From Bin87 sp965220505 (lineage in GTDB: Bacteria; Chloroflexota; Dehalococcoidia; Lucifugimonadales; UBA3495), in NCBI GenBank assembly GCA_965220505.1, contig CBDCQE010000001.1, positions 2,170,001-2,234,000 of the forward strand: a stretch of 64,000 nt of DNA, given 5' to 3'. Below are positions 24,904-33,732 of the stretch, in pieces. Position numbers and translations under genes: made by a program. The notes under the pieces were generated by a model, which saw only the letters and a program-made list of their open reading frames with translations, did no database searches and was not told the DNA's origin. Position 1 is the first letter of the stretch. Each line of letters opens with the position of its first letter.

Positions 24904-26322
24904 GTGGCTCAACTGATCGAACTTCCCCACGTCGGCGAGAGCGTCGTCGAAGGCACCATCGGTAAGTGGCTCAAGCAGCCCGGCGACCATGTGGAGCGCT
25001 ACGACCCGTTGGTGGAGGTGGTAACCGACAAGGTGACCATGGAGGTGCCCTCTCCGGTGGCCGGCGAACTGCTGCGGATCATCGCCCAGGAGGGCGAGAC
25101 GGTCCCCATGGGCGCGCCCATTGCAGAAGTGGACGACGGCAGCGGGCCGGCAGCCGGCGCACCGCCAGCGGCATCTGCGTCTCAGGCGACTGCGCCAACA
25201 CCTGCGCCTGCCCCGGCGTCTCCAGCTTCGTCGACCCCGACATCGTACCTGATCATGGACGCCCGTCCGGTTGGCCCCACCGGCGGTTCCGCGGTGGAAG
25301 CGCAGAGCCAAGAAGATACCAACGAGGCAGGTACCACCCCGACGCGGGCGGTCCAGGCAACTCCTACGGTAGTCGTCGCACGCGATGAAGACACGGTGTC
25401 GGAGCGGTCACCCAACCGCTTATCCCCGGCGGTGCGTCGCCTGGCCACCGAGCATAACCTGGACGTCGACCGCATCGCCGGCACCGGCATGGGCGGGCGC
25501 GTCACCCGGAACGACGTGCTGCGCTACTTGGAACAGCAGACGGCGACCGTCGCGACGGCGGCTCCCCCAACTGCGCCGATCATCCCAGCTCCTGCGCCGG
25601 CAGCCGCACCGGCGACTCCGGCTGCCGACGAGGAACGCGTCGCGCTGACCCCCGTGCGGCGCATGATCGCCGACGCCATGGTGCGCTCGGTCACGCAAAT
25701 TCCCCACGCCTGGAGCATGGTCGAGGTGGACATCACCGAACTGGTCGGCCTGCGCAACCGGGAGCGGGACCGGTTCCGCGCCCGCGAGGGCGTCAACCTG
25801 ACCTACCTGCCCTTTGCGCTGAAGGCCGTCGCGTCCGCCTTGAAAGACAACCCTACCATGAACGCGTCCTGGGGCGACGACTGCATCATCCTCAAGCGTC
25901 GCATCAACCTGGGCATCGCGGTGGCCGCGCCTACCGGCCTCGTGGTGCCGGTGATCCACGACGCGGACCGGCTGAGCATCGCCGGCCTGGCCCACGCCGT
26001 CGCGGACCTGTCGGATCGGGCCCGCGGCGGAACCCTGCGGCTGGAGGACGTGCAGGGCGGCACGTTCACCGTCAACAACACCGGTGCGTTAGGCAGCGTA
26101 CTCGGCGGGCCTATCATCAACCACCCCCAGGCCGGCATCCTGACCACCGAGGCGGTGCAGCAGCGGCCCATAGTGATCAACGACGCCATCGCCATCCGCT
26201 GGATGATGAACCTGTGCCTGTCCTTCGACCACCGGATCAACGACGGCGCCGAATCGGGCGCGTTCATGCAGTCTGTGAAGAGTCGCCTCGAGGCGATGGA
26301 TGGCGACACGCCCATCTACTGA
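24904..26322 (+). CDS. 2-oxoacid dehydrogenase E2 (dihydrolipoamide acyltransferase)
   Basis: This 472-residue E2 has one lipoyl domain with Lys43 in 'VVTDKVTMEVPS', a long Ala/Pro/Thr linker, a peripheral-subunit binding domain ('RLSPAVRRLATEHNLDVDRI', 'GTGMGGRVTRNDVLRYL'), a second Ala/Pro linker, and the catalytic acyltransferase domain ending in 'LSFDHRINDGAESG' with the HxxxDG motif. The start is GTG at 24904, the last good start before the lipoyl domain. Its 3' end overlaps lipB by 23 bases. Confidence 0.94.
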   Translation: MAQLIELPHVGESVVEGTIGKWLKQPGDHVERYDPLVEVVTDKVTMEVPSPVAGELLRIIAQEGETVPMGAPIAEVDDGSGPAAGAPPAASASQATAPTPAPAPASPASSTPTSYLIMDARPVGPTGGSAVEAQSQEDTNEAGTTPTRAVQATPTVVVARDEDTVSERSPNRLSPAVRRLATEHNLDVDRIAGTGMGGRVTRNDVLRYLEQQTATVATAAPPTAPIIPAPAPAAAPATPAADEERVALTPVRRMIADAMVRSVTQIPHAWSMVEVDITELVGLRNRERDRFRAREGVNLTYLPFALKAVASALKDNPTMNASWGDDCIILKRRINLGIAVAAPTGLVVPVIHDADRLSIAGLAHAVADLSDRARGGTLRLEDVQGGTFTVNNTGALGSVLGGPIINHPQAGILTTEAVQQRPIVINDAIAIRWMMNLCLSFDHRINDGAESGAFMQSVKSRLEAMDGDTPIY

Positions 26323-26992
26323 CGGCGCCGACACCGCGGCGGGTTATGGAACCTGCCGCATCATACGGGCCGGCGTGGTGGACTACCGGGAGGCGTGGAA
26401 CTGGCAGGTCCGCATCGCCGACGGCATCCGCGACGGCTCTCAGCCCGAAACCCTGCTGCTCCTGGAGCATCCGCACACCTACACCCGGGGCCGACTGGCG
26501 CCCGACAGCGACCTTTTGCTGGACGAAGCGACGCTGTCCGCCCGCGGCATCACCGTGGTCGAAACTGACCGAGGCGGCCTGATCACCTACCACGGTCCGG
26601 GCCAATTGATCGCCTACCCTATCATCCGGCTGCGCGGGCGCGGCGGCCCTCACTGGTACGTCCGCACCCTGGAGCGGGTCATTATCAACGTGCTGGCCGA
26701 CTTCCGTTTAGACGCCACCACCGTCGAAGGCCGCACAGGCGTCTGGACCGCCGACGGCCAGCGCAAGATAGCCGCCATCGGCGTGAAGATCGCCGGCGGC
26801 GTCGCCTACCACGGCTTCGCCATCAACGTCGACCCCGACCTGGCCATGTTCGACGGGATAGTGCCGTGCGGCATCTCCGACCGGGCGGTGACGAGCATGG
26901 CTGCGGAGTTAGACGCAACGGTGGAAATAGCGACAGTGGCTGACTGCGTGGCCCGCCGGTTCTGCGTGGCGCTGGATCTGGCCAAAGACTAA
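26300..26992 (+). CDS. lipB: Octanoyl-[ACP]:protein octanoyltransferase LipB
   Basis: This 230-residue LipB has 'LLLEHPHTYTRGR', 'TDRGGLITYHGPGQLIAYP', Lys156 in 'RKIAAIGVKI' and the catalytic Cys190 in 'DGIVPCGI'. It transfers octanoyl groups from acyl carrier protein to lipoyl domains, the first step of endogenous lipoylation. The gene begins inside the E2 gene, so supply of the modification enzyme is tied to its substrate. No lipA is visible downstream. The N-terminus is slightly longer than usual. Confidence 0.93.
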   Translation: MATRPSTDGADTAAGYGTCRIIRAGVVDYREAWNWQVRIADGIRDGSQPETLLLLEHPHTYTRGRLAPDSDLLLDEATLSARGITVVETDRGGLITYHGPGQLIAYPIIRLRGRGGPHWYVRTLERVIINVLADFRLDATTVEGRTGVWTADGQRKIAAIGVKIAGGVAYHGFAINVDPDLAMFDGIVPCGISDRAVTSMAAELDATVEIATVADCVARRFCVALDLAKD

Positions 26993-26994
26993 AA

Positions 26995-27014
26995 GCCGGC
27001 GGTCTATTGCCGGC
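26995..27014. terminator. Short hairpin between convergent lipB and Uma2 genes
   Basis: GCCGGC at 26995-27000 pairs with GCCGGC at 27009-27014 around an 8-base loop. AAAA precedes it on the plus strand, which reads as a U-run on the minus strand. It overlaps the Uma2 stop region. Confidence 0.4.
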
Positions 27015-27573
27015 GCGGCCTGAAGGCGAAAATATCCGCCACCGGGCAGGCGAAGCCGGGCAGCACCGGATCGCCCACCACTGTATCCCCAATGCCGTAG
27101 CGCACCACCGAACCGTCATCATGGTGGGCGTGCACTTCCCGCGTTTCGGGATACGCCACCAGTACCAACCGGACGCCGGCTTCCAGCCACATCTGCGTTT
27201 TGGCGTCGATGTCCGGCTGTCTATCGTTGGGTGATACTACTTCCAGAACCAGATCGGGGATGACATCGGCATAGCCGCGCGGCGGCGGCGGTTCTGCCAT
27301 GCGCTCGTAGGAGATGAACCCGTAATCGGGCGCGCGGACGGTGTCGGGGTTGCGCTCAACGTTCACGCCGGTATCGGCGGCCACGCCGTGGCCGAGGTCA
27401 TGTTCCTCTGCGAAGTTACCTATCCGTCGACCGAACCTCGCAGCGACCATGCCATGCTCGTGGCTGGTGAGCGGCAGTTCAATCAGCACTCCCCGGATCA
27501 GTTCGTAGCGCTTGCCATCGACGGGCATGGCCATGAGGTCATCGGCGGTGAGCAGCTTTTGGGCGGTGGTCAT
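27004..27573 (-). CDS. Uma2-family (DUF820) endonuclease-like protein
   Basis: This 189-residue protein is a typical Uma2: 'LTADDLMAMPVDGKRYELI', 'RAPDYGFISYERM' (Asp), 'DLVLEVVSPNDRQPDIDAK' (Glu-x-x-Ser, Asp, Lys) and 'WLEAGVRLVLVAYPETREV'. The PD-(D/E)xK-like core appears intact. It is convergent with lipB and sits at the edge of the defence-rich stretch. The role of the family is unknown. Confidence 0.92.
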   Translation of the reverse strand: MTTAQKLLTADDLMAMPVDGKRYELIRGVLIELPLTSHEHGMVAARFGRRIGNFAEEHDLGHGVAADTGVNVERNPDTVRAPDYGFISYERMAEPPPPRGYADVIPDLVLEVVSPNDRQPDIDAKTQMWLEAGVRLVLVAYPETREVHAHHDDGSVVRYGIGDTVVGDPVLPGFACPVADIFAFRPRRQ

Positions 27574-27587
27574 GCCCCCAACTCCGT

Positions 27588-27839
27588 TTATTCTCGTGGT
27601 GATTGTTTCGCTGTGCCGTTGCTGCCTATGGCTCTTATGCGGGCGCTACTGCCCAACGCGATAATCGCTCCAGCCGACATCTTCATGACCCAATCTGCGA
27701 AGTCGAGCAGGTTGGATTGAGCGGCAGTCAACTCAGCATCAGGGATTGGTGAGAGCCACGCTGCAATACCTATGCCGATGGCAAGCAGGGTGAAGGGGAG
27801 GAGACGCTGCACGAATAAAGGTATTTCGCGCACGTTCAT
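27588..27839 (-). CDS. Small membrane protein
   Basis: This 83-residue ORF has two hydrophobic segments ('LLPFTLLAIGIGIAAWLSP' and 'VMKMSAGAIIALGSSA') and a polar C-terminus. No family is recognised. It is 14 bases upstream of the Uma2 gene on the same strand and 17 bases downstream of a 42-residue membrane ORF. No strong ribosome site is seen. Confidence 0.55.
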   Translation of the reverse strand: MNVREIPLFVQRLLPFTLLAIGIGIAAWLSPIPDAELTAAQSNLLDFADWVMKMSAGAIIALGSSARIRAIGSNGTAKQSPRE

Positions 27840-27856
27840 AGAAACACCGGGCGGGT

Positions 27857-27985
27857 TCAGGACCGGCGTTCAGACTTGCCAGCCTGGCGGCGATACCACA
27901 CGGTGATCCTGCCCACCCATACTATTAGACCAACGATGCCCAGGCCCACGAGGGCCATGCCGATGAACGGTACAAATTGTTCCAT
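27857..27985 (-). CDS. 42-residue single-pass membrane protein
   Basis: ATG 27985 is preceded by CAGGAGATAGGCGTG, an excellent ribosome site. The ORF reads 'MEQFVPFIGMALVGLGIVGL', continues hydrophobically, and ends with the basic tail 'YRRQAGKSERRS'. One transmembrane helix with positive-inside topology is predicted. It shares its leader motif with the divergent ORF at 28075-28251. Confidence 0.6.
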   Translation of the reverse strand: MEQFVPFIGMALVGLGIVGLIVWVGRITVWYRRQAGKSERRS

Positions 27986-28074
27986 CACGCCTATCTCCTG
28001 TGCCTCAGTTATACTACACAATGGGGCGTTCCCACTTCCTTAACCAAACGGCGCAGCCAAGGAGAATAGGCGTC

Positions 28075-28251
28075 ATGCGATGGGTTAGCAACGCCATTTT
28101 ATTCGTTGGAGTGCCAGCGGGCATCCTGGTAGGTCTTGACGTGGGAGGGCAATGGGACGCGCCGCAATGGCTGCTCTCGGCGGCGTACACTGCTGTCGGC
28201 TTGATTCTGATAGCCGGTATATTCGTGGGCATTTTCAGCAGGGCTGAGTAG
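28075..28251 (+). CDS. 58-residue two-pass membrane protein
   Basis: ATG 28075 is preceded by AAGGAGAATAGGCGTC, closely matching the leader of the divergent 42-residue ORF. The product has two hydrophobic segments ('AILFVGVPAGILVGLDVGG' and 'YTAVGLILIAGIFVGIF'). A longer frame from 28000 is open but lacks a ribosome site. TATACT at 28009-28014 may serve as a -10 box. Function is unknown. Confidence 0.6.
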   Translation: MRWVSNAILFVGVPAGILVGLDVGGQWDAPQWLLSAAYTAVGLILIAGIFVGIFSRAE

Positions 28252-28345
28252 CCACCACTGGCTCAATCACACCGCTCTCTAGCCGCCATACTGAACCCTT
28301 GACGGCACCGCAAATCGGCAAGGTTAGCCGCGAAACGGGAGTACG

Positions 28346-29989
28346 ATGATGGTTTCGGTTTCAGATTACGTTAACACGCAATTTAGTTGGACCAAATTCT
28401 ACATGGAATTTGGGGACAAGCTGCTTGAGCATAAGGATGACCGTCGTGAGCTGGTTGCCAAGGTTCGTGAAGCGTGCCTGTCCGTAGGCTTCCGATATTT
28501 GGAAAATATTCCAAATGCGAGCGGTGGTACTGGGTTGCAGGACATTTGCCCGTTCACGGTTATGGGCACTTTCAATCGAGGAAAAGGAATTGAGAGCGCC
28601 AACTGTCGAACTGTCGCTTTGGAACTCGGGAATTTTCTTGGGGTGTCTGAACCGGTTCCATTCGTTAACGATGGCAGCATTCCAACCTTGGCAGCGACGT
28701 TGGGCGTATTTTTCTGGGAACCCGACGGAGTGGATCCATTGTGGGAGGTTTTTGAGGCTGCGCTCCAATTCGCTGATTCAAACTCGGACTCAGCTCGACA
28801 AGCGTTCGTTCATTGCTATGACCGAGCACTTGGAACCAAGGGGGTCGGAGTCAACCTCTCCATGGGACTTTATTGGATTCTCCCTCACAGATACCCGTCA
28901 CTTGATAGCAAGTCCAGAAAATACATTAGCGATCATTTGAGCATCTCACTGCCTCAGATACCTCCTTCGGGTGACGGCTACTTAGCGTTCGCAGACGATT
29001 TAATCAAGAGATTCCAAAGCCGCGATTTTCCCATCCATTCTTTTCCTGATTTAGCGGTTGCGGCTTATCGGGGCGCTCCGCCACCGCCGCCACCTCCTCC
29101 GTGCGGTTATTCGATCGACAGTATCGTCGACCAAGGCTGCTTTCTCCCCCAACCCACGCTGGAGTCAATGCTCCACCGCCTCCAAACCAAGCAAAACCTC
29201 ATCCTCCAAGGGCCGCCCGGTACCGGTAAGACCTGGCTAGCAAAGAGATTGGCGTACGCCCTCATCGGGCGCAAGGACGAAACCAAAGTCCGGCCCATGC
29301 AGTTCCATCCCAACCTCTCTTACGAGGATTTCGTGCGCGGCTGGCGGCCGCAGGGCGATGGTGGCCTTTCACTCGTCGATGGTCCCTTCCTCCAAATAGT
29401 GGAGCAGGCACGAACCGACGAAGACAGCGACTACGTGATGGTCATCGAAGAAATTAACCGCGGTAATCCTGCCTCCATTTTCGGAGAGATGCTCACTCTG
29501 CTGGAGGCCGACAAGCGCAACCCCGATGAGGCCCTCGCGTTGGCTTATCCCCGTGAGAACGGCGAGCGCGTGTACACCCCGCCCAACCTGTACGTTATCG
29601 GCACGATGAACACCGCCGACCGTTCCATCGCAATGGTCGACCTGGCGCTGCGCCGCCGTTTCGCCTTCTTCGACCTGGAACCGATGCTCAACGACACCTG
29701 GCGCAATTGGGTCGAGGAGCAGTGCGGCATCGACGGCGCATTCCTGGGCGAGATAGCCCAGCGCATCAATGCATTGAACGAGGATATTGCCACCGACCAC
29801 AACCTGGGCCGCCAGTTCCGCATCGGCCACAGCTTCGTGACACCCGCGCCCGGCACATCCGTCGAGGACCCCGACGAATGGTATGAACAGGTCGTGGAAA
29901 CCGAGTTCGTACCGTTGCTTCACGAGTACTGGTTCGACGACCCTGAAAAAGTGGCCGACGCCCGGTCGCGGCTGTTGGGCATCTCGTGA
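28346..29989 (+). CDS. mcrB: McrB-like AAA+ GTPase of a type IV (methylation-dependent) restriction system
   Basis: This 547-residue protein has an N-terminal recognition region (about 1-240), a run of eight prolines as linker (about 250-257), then a McrB AAA+ domain with Walker A 'GPPGTGKT', Walker B 'VMVIEEINRG' and the GTP-specific 'GTMNTADRSI', followed by 'DLALRRRFAF'. It should form the GTP-driven ring that translocates DNA and activates McrC. GC content of the N-terminal coding part (about 50 %) is clearly lower than that of the AAA domain (over 60 %), which suggests a swapped specificity domain. Its stop overlaps the McrC start (GTGA). Confidence 0.93.
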   Translation: MMVSVSDYVNTQFSWTKFYMEFGDKLLEHKDDRRELVAKVREACLSVGFRYLENIPNASGGTGLQDICPFTVMGTFNRGKGIESANCRTVALELGNFLGVSEPVPFVNDGSIPTLAATLGVFFWEPDGVDPLWEVFEAALQFADSNSDSARQAFVHCYDRALGTKGVGVNLSMGLYWILPHRYPSLDSKSRKYISDHLSISLPQIPPSGDGYLAFADDLIKRFQSRDFPIHSFPDLAVAAYRGAPPPPPPPPCGYSIDSIVDQGCFLPQPTLESMLHRLQTKQNLILQGPPGTGKTWLAKRLAYALIGRKDETKVRPMQFHPNLSYEDFVRGWRPQGDGGLSLVDGPFLQIVEQARTDEDSDYVMVIEEINRGNPASIFGEMLTLLEADKRNPDEALALAYPRENGERVYTPPNLYVIGTMNTADRSIAMVDLALRRRFAFFDLEPMLNDTWRNWVEEQCGIDGAFLGEIAQRINALNEDIATDHNLGRQFRIGHSFVTPAPGTSVEDPDEWYEQVVETEFVPLLHEYWFDDPEKVADARSRLLGIS

Positions 29990-31116
29990 CCACTGCGCCG
30001 GAAGCCGCTACGCCTGGCTTCATCGGCCGGATTCCGGTCCGCAACATCTGGCTGCTGCTCCTATACGCCTCCCAACTGTACCGCGAACTGCCGGAAACAC
30101 GACGCGTCAAGATAGAAGAGGTTCCGGACGACATACCGGAACTGGTGGCCGAACTGCTTGCCAGCGCGGTGGAACGCCGTATGCGGCGCAATCTTGCCGT
30201 GGGCTACCGCCGGCGGGCAGAGGTCCTCACTCGCGTTCGCGGGCGGATCGACCCGCTTCGAACCGAACGGGGGCAGTTGCTGCAGCGCGGGCAGGTGGCG
30301 TGCACATTCGATGAACTCACCATCGACACGCCCCGCAACCGATGTGTCAGAGAAGCGTTGCTACTGCTCGCCCGGGTCGTCAAGAGGGCACTATTGGAGC
30401 GAAGGTGCCGTGAACTGGCCGCCAGGATGGTCCTGGCCGGCGTCCGAAATGAACCCAACGCCAGACGGATCAGCGGACAAATTCTAAGTAGCGGCGCTGG
30501 GTGGATGGATGCCGAAGAGCGGCGGATGCTGGCGGCGGCGCGGCTGGTCTTTGACCTTGCGATCCCTACCGAGCAGTCCGGCAACGCACTGCTGGCAACA
30601 GCTGATCGCAAGGGTGATCGCGGTTGGGAACTCTACGAGGCAGCGGTGGCAGGCTTCTACGCCGTAGTATTGCCGCCTCGCGGTTGGAGGGTCAAAGCAC
30701 AAACCTCGATGAGGTGGCCAACGGAGGGCGATACGCCAGGCATGGGATCTATTATGCCCAGAATGTACCCGGATATCATGCTAGAGCTCAATCGGCCGAC
30801 CTACCCGAACGTCCGGCATCGCATCATCGTAGACACGAAATTCACGGAGATTGTCCGTCCTGGTCAGAACGGGTCGCCAAGGTTGGACTCCGGTCACATC
30901 TACCAGATGTACGCCTACCTCCGCTCCCAGGAAGACGCCGGAGATCCGCTATCGCTAAACTCCACCGGCGTGCTCTTGTACCCGTCCCTGGGCGAGGACT
31001 ACGACGAGGCGGCAACCATTCAGGGGCACCGCATCCGGTTTGCCACCGTCGATCTTGCCGCCGACACGCCTACCATCCGCCGGCAACTGCTACGGATAGC
31101 GGACGAAGAACCGTAG
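29986..31116 (+). CDS. mcrC: McrC-like nuclease subunit
   Basis: This 376-residue protein has 'GRIPVRNIWLLLLYASQLYR' near its N-terminus, typical of McrC proteins, a central helical region, and the PD-(D/E)xK nuclease core 'MYPDIMLEL' then 'IIVDTKFTEI' and 'QMYAYLRSQ'. It starts with GTG overlapping the mcrB stop. With McrB it should cut DNA carrying modified cytosines or other foreign methylation. The 5' half of the pair carries the specificity. Confidence 0.93.
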   Translation: MTTAPEAATPGFIGRIPVRNIWLLLLYASQLYRELPETRRVKIEEVPDDIPELVAELLASAVERRMRRNLAVGYRRRAEVLTRVRGRIDPLRTERGQLLQRGQVACTFDELTIDTPRNRCVREALLLLARVVKRALLERRCRELAARMVLAGVRNEPNARRISGQILSSGAGWMDAEERRMLAAARLVFDLAIPTEQSGNALLATADRKGDRGWELYEAAVAGFYAVVLPPRGWRVKAQTSMRWPTEGDTPGMGSIMPRMYPDIMLELNRPTYPNVRHRIIVDTKFTEIVRPGQNGSPRLDSGHIYQMYAYLRSQEDAGDPLSLNSTGVLLYPSLGEDYDEAATIQGHRIRFATVDLAADTPTIRRQLLRIADEEP

Positions 31117-31123
31117 AGGTGCG

Positions 31124-31891
31124 CTAGCTGATGCGGGGCCGGTTCTCGCCGTCGCCCCCGTCTGAGGGAGCGTCGTCGCGGAGGCTGCGCCGGCGCGAGC
31201 GCGGGCTACGCTCCGGCGGCGGGTCGGGCTCAGCCGGCGCGGAAGTTTCGGTCTCTGCGCTTTCGGCAGCCGCCGGCTCAGGACCGGCGTCTCGGGTCGC
31301 CCGGGTGTCGTCTGTCGTCGTAGATTCCACCACGTCGGGCGCGGGATCTCCCGATTCGGGTTCTTCCGGCGGGGCATACTGAGGGTAGGCGCGGCGGAAG
31401 TCCGCCAGGGCCGAGTCCAGGTACCGGTGCATCTCTTCGGGCTCGCGGACCTGCAGGGGGATGCGCCGTCGGTTCATGGTGTACACGCGCAGCGGGTCTC
31501 CCATGAAACCGCGGTCGCTCACCACTTCGCGAATGTCGCTGAAGTGAATGGTGCGTCGTCTGGGCGTCCCGAACATGATGATCAGCGCGTCGGAATAGAC
31601 GCGATACTGCCGCGGAGAAGTCAGCCAGGAATAGGCGCCAACGCCCAGGCCGACGACTATCAGTAGCCAGGCGCCGCTGCCACCGCTGCGGCGGGGGGCG
31701 GGCTCTTCGGCCTCTCCGCTGGCGTCCTGGGTCTGCGCGGCCGGCTCAGCAGGGACATCATCCCCCCGGCGGGCGTCGGTGAACAGTTGGTACAGACCAA
31801 AGAGGATGACGGCAGCGGCGAGGATCAGCGTCAGGTTGAATCTCACCCGACTGGGCGCCCAGTAAATCAGTGTGGTTTCGGGCTGCTGCAT
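31124..31891 (-). CDS. Two-pass membrane protein with PH-like domain and acidic tail
   Basis: This 255-residue protein has TM segments near residues 18-36 and 73-88, separated by an acidic loop, then a small beta-rich segment ('YRVYSDALIIMFG', 'TIHFSDIREVVSDRGFM') reminiscent of bacterial PH-like domains, and a long disordered Glu/Pro/Ser/Arg tail ('PPEEPESGDP', 'RSPRSRRRSLRDDAPSD'). No family is assigned. It is convergent with mcrC, 7 bases away. Function is unknown. Confidence 0.72.
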   Translation of the reverse strand: MQQPETTLIYWAPSRVRFNLTLILAAAVILFGLYQLFTDARRGDDVPAEPAAQTQDASGEAEEPAPRRSGGSGAWLLIVVGLGVGAYSWLTSPRQYRVYSDALIIMFGTPRRRTIHFSDIREVVSDRGFMGDPLRVYTMNRRRIPLQVREPEEMHRYLDSALADFRRAYPQYAPPEEPESGDPAPDVVESTTTDDTRATRDAGPEPAAAESAETETSAPAEPDPPPERSPRSRRRSLRDDAPSDGGDGENRPRIS

Positions 31892-32076
31892 ACTCTATTC
31901 GCACCTGCCTGCCGTGTTCGTTTATCGCTACGCTGCCGTTGCGACGCCGGATATGTTACCACACGGCAGTGCGGCGTTTGGCGGCGCAATGCACGCTCAG
32001 GCGAACGGCCCGATGGCCCGGAGGCCCAATGGTAGAATGACCGTAACGACGCTGCTTCACGGGAGGAGCATCAGCA

Positions 32077-32412
32077 ATGCTGAACTTGAGCGCTGACGAA
32101 CAGGCTTGGCTGGACGAATATCGCCGACAGCTGGAGGAGAAATTCCCCGGCCTGGTGGAAGACATCATCATCTTCGGGCCGTATTCCCGCGGCATTTCCG
32201 ACCCGGACGTGGATTTCAACACGTTGGTGCTAGTCAAGGGGGACGACCGCAAGAAGGCGGAGGAGGTTGCTGATTTGGGGATTATGCTGGACGTGACCAC
32301 CTTTTTTATAGCTCCGATGATTTTCTCGTACACATTGGCGGAATGGGCGGAGTCCAAGCGCATAAACGGCTGGATTTATAACCTGGCGAAAGACGGGGTT
32401 AGTGCGCTATGA
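32077..32412 (+). CDS. MNT-type nucleotidyltransferase (antitoxin of HEPN/MNT pair)
   Basis: This 111-residue protein has a minimal nucleotidyltransferase core, 'IIIFGPYSRGISDPDVDFNTLVLV'. (Pieces: 'FGPYSRG' and 'DPDVDFNTLVLV'.) The Asp-x-Asp metal pair is present, but the GS motif reads GP. The ATG is preceded by GGGAGGAG. It overlaps the downstream HEPN gene by 4 bases (ATGA). In characterised pairs MNT proteins AMPylate and silence the HEPN RNase; the changed GS motif leaves activity uncertain here. Confidence 0.85.
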   Translation: MLNLSADEQAWLDEYRRQLEEKFPGLVEDIIIFGPYSRGISDPDVDFNTLVLVKGDDRKKAEEVADLGIMLDVTTFFIAPMIFSYTLAEWAESKRINGWIYNLAKDGVSAL

Positions 32413-32801
32413 GCGAAGCACAGGCGATTGCGGAATGGCGGCGGGCCGAGGATTGCCGGGGAGTAGCCCTGCTCTGTCTTCAGCATGGTTTCTACGCTGA
32501 CGCGATTTCCCGAGCTTATTACGCAGTATTCCACGCCGCCAGGGCGTCGTTGGCGCTGCATGAAATCAGCACTCGAAATCATCGCGGCGTCAACTATTTG
32601 TTCAACCTGCATATAGTGCAGCCGGGGTTGGTTGAAGATAGATGGGGCTCTGTCATTGGGCGACTCGCCCCATTGCGCATAGCTGCGGATTACCGTGTTG
32701 AGACGACCTTCAGCGAAGCCAACGCCGCCAGCGCCTGCGAACAAGCCGACGCTTTCGCCGAGCGCATCCACTCCTTGCTGGGTGGTCTCGTCGACTCCTG
32801 A
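32409..32801 (+). CDS. HEPN-domain protein (toxin of HEPN/MNT pair)
   Basis: This 130-residue helical protein has 'ISRAYYAVFHAARASLAL', containing the HEPN Arg-x6-His signature with the common YY segment, and 'ETTFSEANAASACEQADAFA'. HEPN toxins are metal-independent RNases. The ATG overlaps the MNT stop. The gene lies 1.3 kb downstream of mcrBC in a defence-type neighbourhood. Confidence 0.87.
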   Translation: MSEAQAIAEWRRAEDCRGVALLCLQHGFYADAISRAYYAVFHAARASLALHEISTRNHRGVNYLFNLHIVQPGLVEDRWGSVIGRLAPLRIAADYRVETTFSEANAASACEQADAFAERIHSLLGGLVDS

Positions 32802-32923
32802 CGTTTGCCGACGTCCAGCTGATGCCACATCGCGTGTCTGCTTGACCCTGTTCAGGGATGATGCCAGAATTGGCGGCGAATGTTCCGCCAACCGCACGCA
32901 TCGAAACACAGGAGGCGACGGCC

Positions 32924-33709
32924 ATGCTGATTTGCAGGTTTCGCACGGGAGATCGGGTAGCCCACGGCATCGTCGACGGCGACACCGTCGTGGAAGTCCA
33001 GGGAGGCCTGTTCGATGGCCTCAAGGAATCGGGCAGCAAGTACGCGCTGAGTTCCGTCAAGCTGCTCCCGCCGGTGATCCCGCCCACTTTCTACGCCGCC
33101 GGCATCAACTTCCCCGAGCACGTTACCTGGGCGGCCCACATGCGCGGCGAGGAACCCAACCTGCCCAAGAAAGCCGACGTGGGTTACCGCGCCGTCAACG
33201 CCCTTACCGGCCAGGGCGACCCCATCATGGTGCCGTCCGACGCCACTGAGGAGCTGCAGTACGAGGGCGAGGTCGTGGTGGTCATCGGCAAGGAGTGCCG
33301 CAACGTCAGCCAGGACGAGGCCCTGGACTACGTCCTCGGGTACACCATCGGCAACGATGTCAGCGAACGCTACTGGCAGCGCAACGACCGCACCATGTGG
33401 CGGGCCAAGAACACCGACACCTTCAAGCCCATGGGTCCCTGGATCGCCACCGGCCTCGACCCTGACGAGCTCCACGTTACCATCCAGGTCAACGAGCGCG
33501 TGGTCGGCGAGTACGACCTCAACACGGCGATCTTTGGCGTGCGCGAGTACATCAGCGACATGAGCAAGTACCTCACGCTGGTTCCCGGCGACGTGCTGTG
33601 GATGGGCACCGACGGCGCCACCGAGAATATGAAGGACGGCGACGTCTGCGACATCACCGTCAACGGCATCGGCACGCTGAGCAACCCGGTGGTGTGGGGC
33701 AAGGCCTGA
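32924..33709 (+). CDS. Fumarylacetoacetate hydrolase (FAH) family protein
   Basis: This 261-residue protein has FAH-family motifs: 'TFYAAGINFPEHV', metal-binding 'YEGEVVVVIGK', 'GYTIGNDVSERYWQ', 'KNTDTFKPMGPWI' and 'PGDVLWMGTDGATENMKDGD'. The family hydrolyses C-C bonds of acylpyruvates or isomerises/decarboxylates related oxo-acids in aromatic breakdown. ATG 32924 is preceded by AGGAGG; a start at 32858 would add 22 unsupported residues. A palindromic repeat follows the gene. Confidence 0.9.
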   Translation: MLICRFRTGDRVAHGIVDGDTVVEVQGGLFDGLKESGSKYALSSVKLLPPVIPPTFYAAGINFPEHVTWAAHMRGEEPNLPKKADVGYRAVNALTGQGDPIMVPSDATEELQYEGEVVVVIGKECRNVSQDEALDYVLGYTIGNDVSERYWQRNDRTMWRAKNTDTFKPMGPWIATGLDPDELHVTIQVNERVVGEYDLNTAIFGVREYISDMSKYLTLVPGDVLWMGTDGATENMKDGDVCDITVNGIGTLSNPVVWGKA

Positions 33710-33732
33710 TTGACCCGCCCGCCACTCGACAC

